Positions 44,526-54,994 are shown, counted from the stretch's first letter. The stretch is 64,000 nucleotides of DNA from Liopterus haemorrhoidalis (GCA_963971575.1 OZ020611.1:7722933-7786932); one strand, 5' to 3'. Numbers and translations: made by a program. Notes: a model not told the origin generated them from the letters alone.

Positions 44526-45137
44526 AGGTGCGTACTGACTTGAGCATTTGTGCGTGCACGGTTAATGTGAACGAACTGATTTTCGTGCGAGTAAAACAAA
44601 ATTTGCAGACACCACTTTCTTGTTTGTGCGCGTAAAATCGCGCTCCACGTATTTCAGTTATATCCACGTACATATTTATTTAAAGTAAGTAGTGTCAACA
44701 ATGGCGGGAAGTAATGTTGTTGCCTTAAGTGCAGCGTACATAGTAATGCACATACTTGGTAAAAAAAAAAGAAATAAGCAAAACGAACGCTGGTGGATGG
44801 CACAACTATATAGAAACAAGGAAATATATGATGGTTCAAGTTTAGAATCTCATAATACAGAAGATATTTTTCATACTTATCAATGAGTTGCAGGGCCGAC
44901 TCCTTACTTCATTACATGTTAAATGTTTACTTAAATTAACGTAAATGATATGACTGCATAAACCCGTATACACTGAGCACAGAAGTTCTTTGATCTTTTC
45001 GGTGGGACCGACCAGTTACGGATTGCATTCGTGTGCGTAAAAGTGTACGTGCACACAAATTGTACCTCGTACTCACCTGAGCAATTTTACGCGCATAGCA
45101 TTCGTGCGCGCACAAATGCTCTAGTCAAAACGCGCCT
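44526..45137. mobile_element. PIF/Harbinger derivative, 612 bp
   Basis: The inverted ends AGGTGCGTACTGACTTGAGC... and (mirrored) AGGCGCGTTTTGACTAGAGC... share GAGCATTTGTGCG(T/C)GCACG. TAA at 44523-44525 and 45138-45140 is the target duplication. The interior keeps the start of a Harbinger-type protein. This combination of TAA duplication and protein remnant makes the superfamily call firm. Confidence 0.85.
44701..44886 (+). pseudogene. Harbinger transposase N-terminal fragment
   Basis: From ATG at 44701 (MAGSNVVALSAAYIV), the frame continues through a basic stretch (GKKKRNKQ) to RWWMAQLYRNKEIYDG and an acidic end before a TGA at 44884. The motif RRWW(V/M)xxLxRxRxxxG is the usual opening of PIF/Harbinger transposases, here followed by deletion of the whole catalytic domain. 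It is 61 residues against several hundred normally. Confidence 0.7.
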
Positions 45138-45339
45138 TAATAATTTAAATATTTCAACAAAAATCTATAGATAAATAAGATCGTGAGAAGCGAATAGATT
45201 AATAAGTTTAGTTAGATGTTCCGGGTAAATATTATTGAATGTTTAAAGTATAGCCTGTTGGTTTGGTTTAAGTGAAACTAGATTTTGAATTGAAACTAAT
45301 AATTTTTATCTGTTTAAATGGGGATTCTGATTATCTTGT

Positions 45340-45745
45340 TTAGCAAAAATCTTCGTCAATTCAGTAGTGGCACTAGTAAGGGAGTCCCCCCCCCAAATTC
45401 CGCCCGGCTCCCAACTGGATCCCCCAGTTTTCAGCCCATCACTTTTATTTTAGGAGTGAGGACCTTTTTCTTAAATTTTGACGCATTACCTTTAATTTAG
45501 GAATGAGAACTTTTCTTAGCTCATTACTTTTAATTTAAGAGTGAGAACGTTTTTTTTTTTTAGCTCATCACCTTTAACTTTGGTGTAAGGATCTATTTTT
45601 TTCTATTTTTTGAAGCTCATTTCTTTTATTTTAGAAGTGAGGATCTTTTTTTATAGTTCATCACTTTTAATTTAGGGTGAGGACCTTTTTTTTAGCTCAT
45701 TACTTACAAGGACATTTTTTGGCTCATCATTTTGTAATTATGGTG
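45340..45745. repeat. 40-50 bp tandem repeats, about eight units
   Basis: Units follow GCTCATCACTTTTAATTTAG, GAGTGAGGACC and a T-run of variable length. Inverted relatives occur at 61565-61650. A GC-rich head (GGGAGTCCCCCCCCC, 45380-45430) precedes the array; a similar GC-rich block (GCGCCCCTTAGTC) lies beside the other locus. This suggests one repeat family with a GC-rich end and tandem units. Confidence 0.8.
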
Positions 45746-45847
45746 CCCATCTCAAATATTTCCTAAACCTCCTGATTTTACCCAAACCTTTCCTGGCCCC
45801 CACAGATGTTAAGAGCTAGCACCGCCACTGTTTCAATCATTAATAAG

Positions 45848-46210
45848 TGTGTTCGTGACAACCTACAAATTAAAATTTAATTTAATTCCGCTTAAACGTT
45901 TGTAATAGCTTTTATAACTTAATTTATCTATTACCATCAAATGATAAATGCATTATGTGCCCAATTCTAATACCTGAAGCTGCTCATATTGCTCGCCGTG
46001 TATGATGGTACGCGCATGCGTGCTCAGTGAATAATGAACGTTTTTTACACGATTCTTTTTTTATTAAGTTAGTTAAAAATTTTGTAGCTCAGCCATGATT
46101 GCTATTTACACCTCACACCGCACTACATTATATGCTTCTTAAATAGAATACTATTATGAAATGGTATATGACATTTATAATCATCGAATTATTTTTATAT
46201 TGCTCTAACA
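45848..46210 (+). repeat. Probable 5' LTR of a Gypsy-type element
   Basis: The segment starts TGTGTTCGTGACAACC and ends GCTCTAACA just before a primer-site sequence, giving TG...CA ends. It includes a patch with CpG-containing sequence (GTACGCGCATGCGTGC) near 46010. There is no 3' LTR in the window, so the left boundary is inferred. Confidence 0.45.
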
Positions 46211-46212
46211 TT

Positions 46213-46230
46213 TGGTGTCGTGACGAGATC
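46213..46230 (+). promoter_or_regulatory. Primer-binding site of LTR element
   Basis: TGGTGTCGTGACGAGATC follows the LTR end by two bases. TGGTGTCGTGACGAG-type sites are common in insect Gypsy-type elements (from memory). Confidence 0.55.
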
Positions 46231-46333
46231 AATTACATGATTGTCGACATAGAAGACACTGAGCCAAGCCTAATAGTAAAGATTCCCAATATCAAAACTG
46301 TAATCTAGTGAATATTTATTGTATTTTTTATTA

Positions 46334-46396
46334 GCGAAAACAAGAGAAAATCGAGCGAAAACAAGAGAAAATCGAGCGAAAACAAAAGAAAATCGA
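46334..46396 (+). repeat. 21-bp tandem repeat, three units
   Basis: Three units GCGAAAACAAGAGAAAATCGA, all but one base identical. In one frame each unit reads SENKRKS, so the repeat is in phase with codons. It falls in the leader/gag region of the LTR element at 45848. Confidence 0.85.
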
Positions 46397-46719
46397 GCTT
46401 GATTATTTTGATATTTACCGTAAATACGTGGATCTTCATTTGTGGTTTATTTTTGTATCTTATCAGAAACTTTTTTTCTAGAGCAGAAATGTACTTTGCC
46501 TCTTGTTCGACGGCAAATGTAAATTTTCTTTTCTTAGATGGAAAAAAATACTTTCAACAATGGTATTTTGGAAAAATAAATTCATGATATATAAATTCGC
46601 GTATTTTTATTTTGACTGACTAGAACAAAATTAGATGTATCAATAAAAAAATATCACAATTATAAATACTGCTAATATAAACGAAGATGATTAAAACGAA
46701 GATGATCAAAATGGAGATG

Positions 46720-47080
46720 ATTATAAAATTTTTGTAGAACTACTGGGTCATTATTTCACAGTAAATTTAATAGACGACAAAAGAAAATTAACTTCTTACT
46801 AACGCTTGTAAGTAAAAACTATATAAAATTATTAAAAATCTTTGTTATCCTATATAACGCCAAAATAAAAATTTTGAAGTAATGAAATTATTACAGAACG
46901 AATTTAAGCCAAGAATATCAATTTTTAGACAAAGAATCGCTTTTGCAAAACAAATAGAATCTATTGCAAAATGGTTCATTATAGAAAAACAATATGCAGT
47001 AAACTCTGAAGTTTATTGAGCATTTAGATGAAATAGTTAAAGAAGACATACGAACAACGACAAAATATCAAGTTCTATTC
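46720..47080 (+). pseudogene. Gypsy-type gag remnant
   Basis: In three frames in order: FVELLGHYFTVNLIDDKRKL, LLTLVSKNYIKLLKIF and EVMKLLQNEFKPRISIFRQR followed by IAKWF. This is the order of a Gag capsid core (Y.....+D...+...LL..+G...Y.LL......+..L...+.P+.S....R..F). At least three frameshifts and several stops separate the pieces. It continues from the LTR and primer site at 45848-46230. No protease or polymerase follows. Confidence 0.6.
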
Positions 47081-47564
47081 TAAGTACAAAAGAACAAATA
47101 ACAAATACTGACTAAAAGCTAATGTGTACCTATGGTAAAAGCTGAATCACAAAGTTAGTTTATAATAGTGAAATATTAGTAACAAAAGAATATGAACGGT
47201 TCGAATTTAGCTGAAAAGGTCATCTGAACAAAACTCTTCCAGTCATAATCTTAACGTTAAAGCCAATAAAAAAATCTATATTCCTAAAAATTGGATCATT
47301 AAGTAAAGTTATTATAGGCTTGATTTATGCTTAAAAAGTCTTCAGAACTTAACTATTTCCTATTCTTAAAAACGAGAAAACATCGTTTAACGCTGTTAAA
47401 ATATAAAATTTACCTAACTAGTGTCTCTATGTTGAGATGCAATAAAAATAGAGCTTAAGCTACAGTTTTAATACTGTGAATATTGCTCTATTTAGAAATA
47501 AATAAATATTTGCCCACAATTAATTTGAAGTGCTTACTCTTCTGTTGCAATTATTCTTTTATCG

Positions 47565-48040
47565 TGTCGAAGACTCTTTTGTCGTATACTATTTTGTCAT
47601 ATGTTTCTTGTCATATGCTCTTTTGTAGTAGGTTCTTTTGTAGTAGGTTATTTTGTAGTAGGCTCTTTTGTAGTAGGCTCTATAATTGTATGCTCTTTCG
47701 TCGTATGCTCTTTTGTCGTATATTTTTTTATCATATGCTCTTTTATAGTAGAATTTTGTCGTATTCTCTATTGTTATTGTCTCTTTTTTCGTACTCTCTT
47801 TTGTCATATGTTCTTTTGTCATATGCTCTTTTGTAGTAGGTTCTTTTGTAGTAGGTTCTTTTGTAGTACGCTCTTTTGTAGTAGGATCTTTTGTAGTAGG
47901 CACTTTTATTGTATGCTCTTTTGTCGTATGTTTTTTTTTTTTATCATATGCTCTTTTATAGTATCTTTTTTGTCGCATTCTCTATTGTTATTGTCTCTTT
48001 TTTCGTACTATTTTTGTCGTATTTGCTATTTTATCGCTAC
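47565..48040. repeat. 15-bp minisatellite with ~220-bp higher-order unit
   Basis: Basic unit TCTTTTGTAGTAGG(T/C) with variants such as TCTTTTGTCGTATGC. A longer block (TCATATGCTCTTTTATAGTA ... CTCTATTGTTATTGTCTC) recurs at about 47728 and 47943, giving a higher-order repeat. Because 15 is a multiple of three, long frames stay open on both strands; on the minus strand the pentapeptide TTKEP repeats. I see no reason to call a gene. Confidence 0.9.
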
Positions 48041-48599
48041 TCAATTAGAGCTTGCTCAGTTACCATTTGCTTAATTGTGGCTTTCAATTGTCTCTGGCAC
48101 TTTCGTGGCATAATCTTAATTTCTTCCTGATATAACAGAACTGGCCACAACTTATATGTAACAGACACAGGTCTGTATCTTTTTACATTTTATCACTTCG
48201 GGTGAGATGTTCATGAGTTCATCAGTAAGTACCATAGATTAAAATAACTAAAATATATAAAGTGATTCTACGTTACCCTTTTATTATAATTGGAATTTAC
48301 GAGAATCTGTCGGCAGCATATTTAATAAAACAATTTGTGAAACTATACAAAGTGCATCATTTTCATCATTTCCAATTCATCCAATGTATAATCAAGTCAA
48401 TACAGTTTTTACATTGCTCTTGTAGTACATATATATTTTTGGTGTCTATAGATTACCAAAATATTTTTGTGCTATATCATTGTGTGTGTAAAAATTTATA
48501 CTATAATATTGTAGTGCTCTAAACATCATATTCGTAAGTGCATTAATTATATTTAACATTTATTTAAAATAAATCTCTAAATTTTATCATATCGTCTTG
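48041..48599. other. No gene recognised
   Basis: AT-rich spacer between the minisatellite and the full-length LINE. An 86-codon frame at 48262-48522 has biased composition (many Phe, Ile, His) and no motif. Confidence 0.5.
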
Positions 48600-48793
48600 T
48601 GCAAAATCCAACAAGTCAGGTGACGTAAGCGACTACGTGACGTAGGTGAGCTCGCACTGTGCTGTGGCTTGCACTAATCCGTCGTGTCGACAGTTGTCAT
48701 TAAATAAAAAATCTTTTCACAGTTTTGACAAATAAACTGTATAATAATAATTTTGCAACAATAATAATAATTGATTTCTAAAAACTGTAAAAA

Positions 48794-49705
48794 ATGTCCG
48801 ACAGAAATTGTAGTTTTTGCAATCTAGTTATCAGTCGCACTAAAAACAATGGTTTCGATTGTTCGGGACCGTGCGGAAGAAAATTTCACCCATCATGCGG
48901 CGGTATTCCCCCTAATCTTCTTGAATATAAGGATACTAAGGGATTCTCCGTACGGTGCTCACGATGCTTGGCGATTCATGATGCTCAACCGCGCTCAGAT
49001 ACGCGAGACTCCGACGCTCATGGCAAGCTGGATCTGATTTTGAATGAAATCAGCACCATAAAATCCCAACATATACAGTTTGAAAAATCAATATCCTACC
49101 TCAGCGATGTTGTTGACGATTTCACCAAGTCTCTTCAGCATATTCAGGAGAAAGTAAAAAAAATCGAGACCCTGGAAAATGATTTTTTAACATTGTCCAA
49201 TGAGCATAAGGCCATGAAGCAGGAACTCAACAACCTACACCAATATTCACGACGCGATAATGTGGAAATACTAGGGGTTACTGAGACCAAATCAGAGAAC
49301 TTAACTGAGATCATCTCTAACCTTGGGTCCTTTGTCGGATGTCCCATACAGCCTAGTGATCTTATAGCATATCACAGAGTGGCCCATTTCAAGACTGACA
49401 ACAAGTATCCTAAGGCGGTAATAGCTAAATTTGCCTCTAGGATGAAAAGAGATCAATTTATCGGGGCATGCAGACAGCGAAAACCTATCTGTACAGATAT
49501 TAAAATTAATAGCGACAGCAAGATATATGTAAATGATCATTTGACGCCGCAAAATAAAGAACTTCTGATGAAATGTCGCGCGTTATGTAAAGAAAAATCT
49601 TATAATTACGTATGGGTGCGAGACTGTCGCATACTGGTACGTAAAAATGATAAGTCTCCCGCCATTCTAATCGACAGTGAATCAGCCCTAGCCAAAATAG
49701 CATAA
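48794..49705 (+). CDS. LINE ORF1 protein: PHD-type zinc finger, coiled coil, Baculo_FP-like domain
   Basis: The protein (303 residues) is the RNA-binding/chaperone partner of ORF2 in the retrotransposition particle. The N-terminus has a C4HC3 PHD-type finger (Cys 6, 9, 23, 27, His 32, Cys 35, 55, 58). A heptad-rich coiled coil spans about 78-150, expected to trimerise or dimerise. Residues 153-290 (RRDNVEILGV, AYHRVAH, VIAKFASRMKRD, IYVNDHLTPQNKELL, YNYVWVRDCRILVRK) match the domain shared by ORF1 of Jockey/CR1-type LINEs and the baculovirus FP protein. The start follows an A-rich leader. ORF2 begins 47 bases downstream in another frame, so ORF2 translation likely needs reinitiation. No lesion is seen. 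Confidence 0.85.
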   Translation: MSDRNCSFCNLVISRTKNNGFDCSGPCGRKFHPSCGGIPPNLLEYKDTKGFSVRCSRCLAIHDAQPRSDTRDSDAHGKLDLILNEISTIKSQHIQFEKSISYLSDVVDDFTKSLQHIQEKVKKIETLENDFLTLSNEHKAMKQELNNLHQYSRRDNVEILGVTETKSENLTEIISNLGSFVGCPIQPSDLIAYHRVAHFKTDNKYPKAVIAKFASRMKRDQFIGACRQRKPICTDIKINSDSKIYVNDHLTPQNKELLMKCRALCKEKSYNYVWVRDCRILVRKNDKSPAILIDSESALAKIA

Positions 49706-49752
49706 ATACTGTCAAATAATCAATTCATATATTATATTGTCTTTCGATCAAA

Positions 49753-52575
49753 ATGGACTTCTTCTATCAAAATGTTCGCGGTCTCCGGACCAAAACAGGT
49801 ACCTTCTATAAAAACATGCTAAATGCGGACTACGACATATGTTTGACAGAAACCTTCCTACGAAAATCGGTGCACAGTTCGGAGATTTTTAACGCCAATT
49901 ACGCTGTTTTCCGCCGCGACCGAGAAGACACCACCTGTCCGAAACGTGACGGCGGAGGCGTTCTAATAGCAGCCCGTTCTCACCTAACTTGTACTGTAAA
50001 AGAAGAATGGTCAACTAATAGCGAAGATCTGTGGGTATGTGTTAGTGATGCGAAAGGTGCTAAGTGCAATGTGTGCTGTGTATATTTGCCCGATCATAAT
50101 GCCGACGCATTTTTTGAATTTATCAACAAGTTGATGTTTCTTATTAACTCTTTTCCGGACGAAAAATTTGTAATTCTGGGAGATTTTAATCTCCCATCAA
50201 TAAAATGGGTTCAAAAAGATAACTTTTATGTACCTTTAAAAACTGCTACTAATGATAAAAATGATCTGTTTCTTGAACTGTACAATTTCTGTTCTCTTTT
50301 TCAGTTTTCAAATATACGGAACAATAGTGGCAATACACTAGACTTGATATTAAGTAATCAGAATATTATAAAAGATGTAACAAGGTCCCGCTTTCCACTA
50401 GTACCGGAAGACATTTACCATCCTAGCTTAGAATTTAGCATTAATCTGTTAGTACGCTTTGCAGGCACCCAATCTTATGTTAAGTATTATTTTAATTCCA
50501 TGGATACAGATGCAATATCCGATAGCCTCTATCAAGTTGACTGGCATTCCAAATTTAAAAATTGTGACACAGAAACCGCGGTAATTAAATTTTACAACAT
50601 AATTCATAGTTTAATTGATACATATGTCCCTCATAAAAGAGTTTCCATTAATAAAAAATTTCCTTCGTGGTACTCAGCTCCCACAAAAAAGTGTATAAAA
50701 GAAAAATTGAAATACCACAAAAAATGGAAAAAATTCAATAATACATTAGATTATTTATCTTTCGTAACATTACGAGGTAGATCAAAATATCTTATATCCA
50801 TTGATTACTCCAAACATATTAAAAACGTTGAGGATCATGTCCATACGAATCCTCAATGCTTCTGGAATTTTTTCTCAAATAAAAAACAAAATTCTAATAT
50901 ACCAAATCATGTACAGCATAACAACCAAGTAGCTCAGGATGGACAAGCAATATCTAATCTTTTTTGTGAATATTTTCAGTCTGTTTTTGAACCTTATAAT
51001 TCAATCGCAATAGATATAAGTAATGTTATGAATAATTGTGTGCACTTAAATAGCGTGTATATTAATGAATCCATTATATTAAACACCCTTGTAAAGTTAG
51101 ACCCTAAAAAAGGGCCTGGGCCTGACAACATACCAGCTGTTTTTATTAAAAATTGTGCTTCAAGTCTAGTATCACCACTTTGTTCTATATTCAAAAAATC
51201 GTTGCTTGAAAATGTATTCCCAAATGTATGGAAACGCGCTTTTGTAGTGCCTATTTTTAAAACGGGTAATAAATCCTTAGTAAAAAACTATCGTCCGATT
51301 TCGAAATTGTGTATATTTGGGAAGATATTTGAATGCATAGTCTCCAACCAATTATATGAAACTGTTAAGCATCACATTATACCACAACAACATGGTTTTT
51401 ACCGTGGAAGATCGGTCGATACCAATCTAATAATTTATACCAACTACTTGTCCGAACAACTTGACAAAAGAATACAAATTGATGCCATCTACACAGATTA
51501 CAGTAAAGCATTCGATAAAATTAATCATAATATTTTAATAAATAAATTATTTAATTTTGGTATTCAAGGCGATCTTCTCAAATGGATAATTTCATATATC
51601 AGTAACAGAAGTCAAGCAGTTAAAATTAATCAGTTTACTTCCGGTTTTGTAAGTTGTACTTCAGGTGTGCCCCAGGGCTCACATCTGGGTCCATTACTAT
51701 TTACTATTTTCATAAACGACATTTGCTCTGTCATAAAACATTCTAACTTTTTACTGTTTGCTGACGATATGAAGTTGTACCTAAAAATCTGTTGTCGTGC
51801 TGATGCTGAACTCTTACAAAATGATATTATTGGTCTACAGACATATTGTAACGACAATAAATTGTTCCTGAATTATGACAAATGCCAGACGATATCATTT
51901 TCCAGAAATAGAGATGTATTAACATTTCAATATGAACTGGACGGAAACATAATTCAGAGAACTACAACAGTTAAGGACCTTGGTGTAATTCTAGACGGTA
52001 AACTATCCTTCGAACCTCACATTGATTATATTGTTGCAAAATCCTGGAAAATGTTGGGTTTTTTAATGCGTTCAACTGTAAATTTTAAGTCTCCGCTTGC
52101 ATTAAAATCGCTGTACATCGCGTACGTTTCTAGTATTTTGAATTTCTGTTCTGTAGTTTGGAACCCTGGCTATAATAAATATGTAACACAGCTTGAAAAT
52201 ATACAGAAGAAAGCTTTAAAATATATTGCGTATAGATGTAACATACCTTTTGTTAACTATACCGAATCCTGCGTTACATTCAATATGTTATCATTAAAGG
52301 ACAGACGGACGTTAAGTGACATGCTAATGCTGTACAAAATAGTAAATAATCTCGCCACATCTAGCGAATTATTGAATTTGCTAGGATATCACATACCCAC
52401 GTACAATACAAGAAACCCATTGTTGTTCAGCCAGACAAAATGCAATACTAACTCGCATAATAACTCACCAATTAATAGGCTCGTATCAACATATAATCAA
52501 ACATTCAGGGATATCGACATCTTCAATTGCACAAAGGCCAAATTTCGCTATCTTTGTATATCTAATTTAATTTAA
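49753..52575 (+). CDS. LINE ORF2 protein: AP-endonuclease and reverse transcriptase
   Basis: The 940-residue protein nicks target DNA and copies its own RNA there. The endonuclease (about 1-230) shows QNVRGL (Asn 7), TETFL (Glu 33), GGGVLIA (67-73), GDFNLP (143-148) and LDLIL (196-200). The final motif reads YHPSLEF (222-228), where the usual form is SDHxPL: His is kept but the preceding Asp is Tyr. The reverse transcriptase (about 440-760) has PGPDNIPA (455-462), NYRPIS (512-517), TDYSKAFD (581-588, motif A), GVPQGSHLGPLLF (638-650) and FADD (669-672, motif C). The C-terminal part contains NFCSVVWNPGY and RNPLLF segments. ORF length is normal for the Jockey group, and no RNase H domain is present. 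The frame is intact, so the enzyme may be functional unless the YH change matters. Confidence 0.9.
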   Translation: MDFFYQNVRGLRTKTGTFYKNMLNADYDICLTETFLRKSVHSSEIFNANYAVFRRDREDTTCPKRDGGGVLIAARSHLTCTVKEEWSTNSEDLWVCVSDAKGAKCNVCCVYLPDHNADAFFEFINKLMFLINSFPDEKFVILGDFNLPSIKWVQKDNFYVPLKTATNDKNDLFLELYNFCSLFQFSNIRNNSGNTLDLILSNQNIIKDVTRSRFPLVPEDIYHPSLEFSINLLVRFAGTQSYVKYYFNSMDTDAISDSLYQVDWHSKFKNCDTETAVIKFYNIIHSLIDTYVPHKRVSINKKFPSWYSAPTKKCIKEKLKYHKKWKKFNNTLDYLSFVTLRGRSKYLISIDYSKHIKNVEDHVHTNPQCFWNFFSNKKQNSNIPNHVQHNNQVAQDGQAISNLFCEYFQSVFEPYNSIAIDISNVMNNCVHLNSVYINESIILNTLVKLDPKKGPGPDNIPAVFIKNCASSLVSPLCSIFKKSLLENVFPNVWKRAFVVPIFKTGNKSLVKNYRPISKLCIFGKIFECIVSNQLYETVKHHIIPQQHGFYRGRSVDTNLIIYTNYLSEQLDKRIQIDAIYTDYSKAFDKINHNILINKLFNFGIQGDLLKWIISYISNRSQAVKINQFTSGFVSCTSGVPQGSHLGPLLFTIFINDICSVIKHSNFLLFADDMKLYLKICCRADAELLQNDIIGLQTYCNDNKLFLNYDKCQTISFSRNRDVLTFQYELDGNIIQRTTTVKDLGVILDGKLSFEPHIDYIVAKSWKMLGFLMRSTVNFKSPLALKSLYIAYVSSILNFCSVVWNPGYNKYVTQLENIQKKALKYIAYRCNIPFVNYTESCVTFNMLSLKDRRTLSDMLMLYKIVNNLATSSELLNLLGYHIPTYNTRNPLLFSQTKCNTNSHNNSPINRLVSTYNQTFRDIDIFNCTKAKFRYLCISNLI

Positions 52576-53075
52576 TTTGTTAATTTTTGTATTTTGTGTA
52601 ACTATTTTCTATTTTAATTTACTTTATTTTTTCTTTTGTTCTATTTTAATTTATACTGATTATAAATCGTAATTATATTTCAAAATTATTTCATGTATGA
52701 ATGCTGATGTTTAACTAATTTCTAATACTATGTAATTATGTGAACAATTCACTGGGTTCGTCCCGTTTTCGTTCCTCCAAATAAATAAATAAATAAATAA
52801 AATAAATAAATTTAAATACCGTTTATCTATATTTGAGTTTCACCAAGTAAAACCATCAACTATTCAATACATTAGGAGAATGTAATGAAAGAGCGAGAGA
52901 TGAATATCATTCAAGTTTTTCTGAACAATGTGCTTAGCTACAGTATCCATACTTCAGGTTAAATGTCACACTACTAACAACTGTATAAATTAATTACAAA
53001 CTGGGATTTAAATCATCGATTTTTCAAGCTTGGAGGAATAATTCAGAAAGAAATTTTATATAAAAACATGTAAAC

Positions 53076-53333
53076 CTATACGAAGAAGTGGATGGAATTA
53101 AATGCCAGTTCAGAATCGCCGGAAAGACATTCAAAGACGAACTTTTTCGAGCCCCCAGCAAAAGTCATATGTGCCACAGATACAATATTGTTCAAACCGT
53201 TTAGATAAATCCATAAAGTTAAATATGTATGAGGCCTGTCACAAAATTCAGCGACGTTGACAAATATATCTGTATTTCTTTTCCGAACACACGATTTAAC
53301 ATAAGGGGCAAAAGTGCCAATGTGTGGGGTCAT
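53076..53333 (-). CDS. Uncharacterised 85-aa ORF
   Basis: Starts at ATG (53333) and ends at TAG. The composition is balanced (MTPHIGTFAPYVKSC, FVNVAEFCDRPHTYLTLWIY, AGGSKKFVFECLSGDSEL), unlike the lysine/isoleucine-biased chance frames around it, so it may be an exon or part of an old element. I recognise no family. The upstream sequence on the minus strand (53340-53540) is also less AT-rich. Confidence 0.3.
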   Translation of the reverse strand: MTPHIGTFAPYVKSCVRKRNTDIFVNVAEFCDRPHTYLTLWIYLNGLNNIVSVAHMTFAGGSKKFVFECLSGDSELAFNSIHFFV

Positions 53334-54793
53334 CTTTTGAACTCCAATTCATGAATGGATGTCTGTGGCTCCAAAAGCCTCACCGAGCCCGGGTAGAAGA
53401 CTCGTACTAGGTCCCAAAAATAGTTAAAACAATATTGAGGATCTGTTTGGCTCATTTAGAATCATAGGCTCAAGGAACTCTACTCAACCTCCTCCCCCTA
53501 TCCACAGGTCTGCCGATATTTGCATACAATAGTTTGTTGCTTTTTTAGCAACGTAAGAAGGACTTGTTATAGAATTTGTCATTGGCAACGAAAACAAAAA
53601 TATGTACAACAATCTTAAATGCACAAGTTTCGTAGATAGACCCCAACAAGCCAAACACACAGAACCGAAGATTCATGCCAATAATGTTCTTTTTTAGGTG
53701 GGAAATAAGATTGTGCTGTTATATAAGCTCCTCCAATCAATGGTTAATGCTGAATGCTATATTCTTTTGTATCATTTGACCATTTTGGGAAACTGAATAT
53801 TAAAGAACTGGAGAATGAAGCCGGAAGATCATTTTATTGCAATATAATGCTAGGAAACATGTTAGCATGTTGTATTTACTACTCAGCAAATCATATTTAA
53901 CCTGGATTGGGAAGATATCCAGAACCTTACATATCTATGTGTGAATAGATTATCATTTATTCAGGTTGATGCAAAAATCTATAGCTTGGCAGCGTCTTCG
54001 AGAAAATATTTGTATAAAGCAAATACGATAGAACAAGGCCTGTAGTTGTTTTTGGTTGAGTTAAACTATAACCTCTTGTACTTAAGAATAGTATATTGTG
54101 TAACTAGCGCGGAATATTCATTCTGCACCTAAGATTGCCATATTTTAATAAATAAATAAAAAATAATCAATAAAATACAATGTAAATATTGTTGACAGAA
54201 AACACAGCACGCGTAGCGAGTACAGTACGAGAATGACAATTCTCGCTCTGTACATTGCACATGGTGCATTTACGTACGCTGCACATACGTATTGGTTCGA
54301 ATTTTTTTCATTATCGCACAAACTGCGCGCGCATGATTGATAAATTCAGAATTAAGTTAATTTCCAGTCAAATCGAAACAATATCGAAATAAGACAATTA
54401 GTCGCAAGAAAAAAAGTTGTAACACGTTATAAATACTATGAACAGACAGGGTAAATTTCATTCCCATGAAACGTAGAACACCTGATTGAACATGCTAAGT
54501 ATTATACATTTTATACAATAGTCATTTACCCAGTTTGTGATTTGCCACGCACTTTTGAAACGCTAAGGCGGAATTAGTGTAATATTTTATAGTACTTGTC
54601 AAAACAAGTACCAAATGAGCTAAACGAAGAAGTACATATATAAAAAGAAAAATAAATAAATATGAAAAGTATTAATTTGAGGTTTTGTATCAATTATATA
54701 ATCTTCAAGGGGAAATCTCTGCATATATAACAGTTCCACAATCGTTTGAGATATATTCCTCTTTTATTTTCACTAATGAGATGTTATTTCTTT

Positions 54794-54994
54794 TTATTTT
54801 TCTAATTTAATCTTTCCATGTTTTAACTGTTTTTCAAAACAAAAAAAAAACGCAAATTTAACTAACTTATCAATGACAGATAAATGAAAAGTGTTGACAA
54901 GCCTCACAGCGTTTACCAATAAACGTCTAGCGCTGAAAAGTGGTCTTTTCCCGTCTTTTAAAGCTTCGTAGGTATAACCATCCTCGTCTTTCAT
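54794..54994 (-). CDS. Uncharacterised ORF, first 45 residues coding-like
   Basis: Starts at ATG (54994). The N-terminal part (MKDEDGYTYEALKDGKRPLF, then ARRLLVNAVRLVNTFHLSV) looks like real protein sequence with mixed composition. After residue about 48 it runs into poly-T-derived Phe and is probably non-coding. It could be a single exon of a host gene or a domesticated fragment; there is no recognised domain. Confidence 0.25.
   Translation of the reverse strand: MKDEDGYTYEALKDGKRPLFSARRLLVNAVRLVNTFHLSVIDKLVKFAFFFCFEKQLKHGKIKLEK

Larger units (their letters stand above)
48600..52812 (+). mobile_element. Apparently full-length Jockey-type non-LTR retrotransposon
   Basis: The order is: a GC-richer leader from about 48610, ORF1 (48794-49705), 47 bases, ORF2 (49753-52575), a 3' UTR of about 200 bp and an (AAATA)n tail (52780-52812). 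Both frames are open from ATG to natural stop with all main motifs, in contrast to every other LINE in the window. The exact 5' boundary and target duplication could not be fixed. It is the best candidate here for a mobile autonomous LINE. Confidence 0.9.

Noticed and set aside
47601..48074. Plus-strand 157-codon gene
   Set aside because: The frame is open only because the 15-bp repeat is a multiple of three; codons reflect T-rich repeat units.
52741..52770. B-box-like GGGTTCGTCCCG at the LINE 3' end
   Set aside because: No A box at the right distance; it is part of the LINE 3' UTR.
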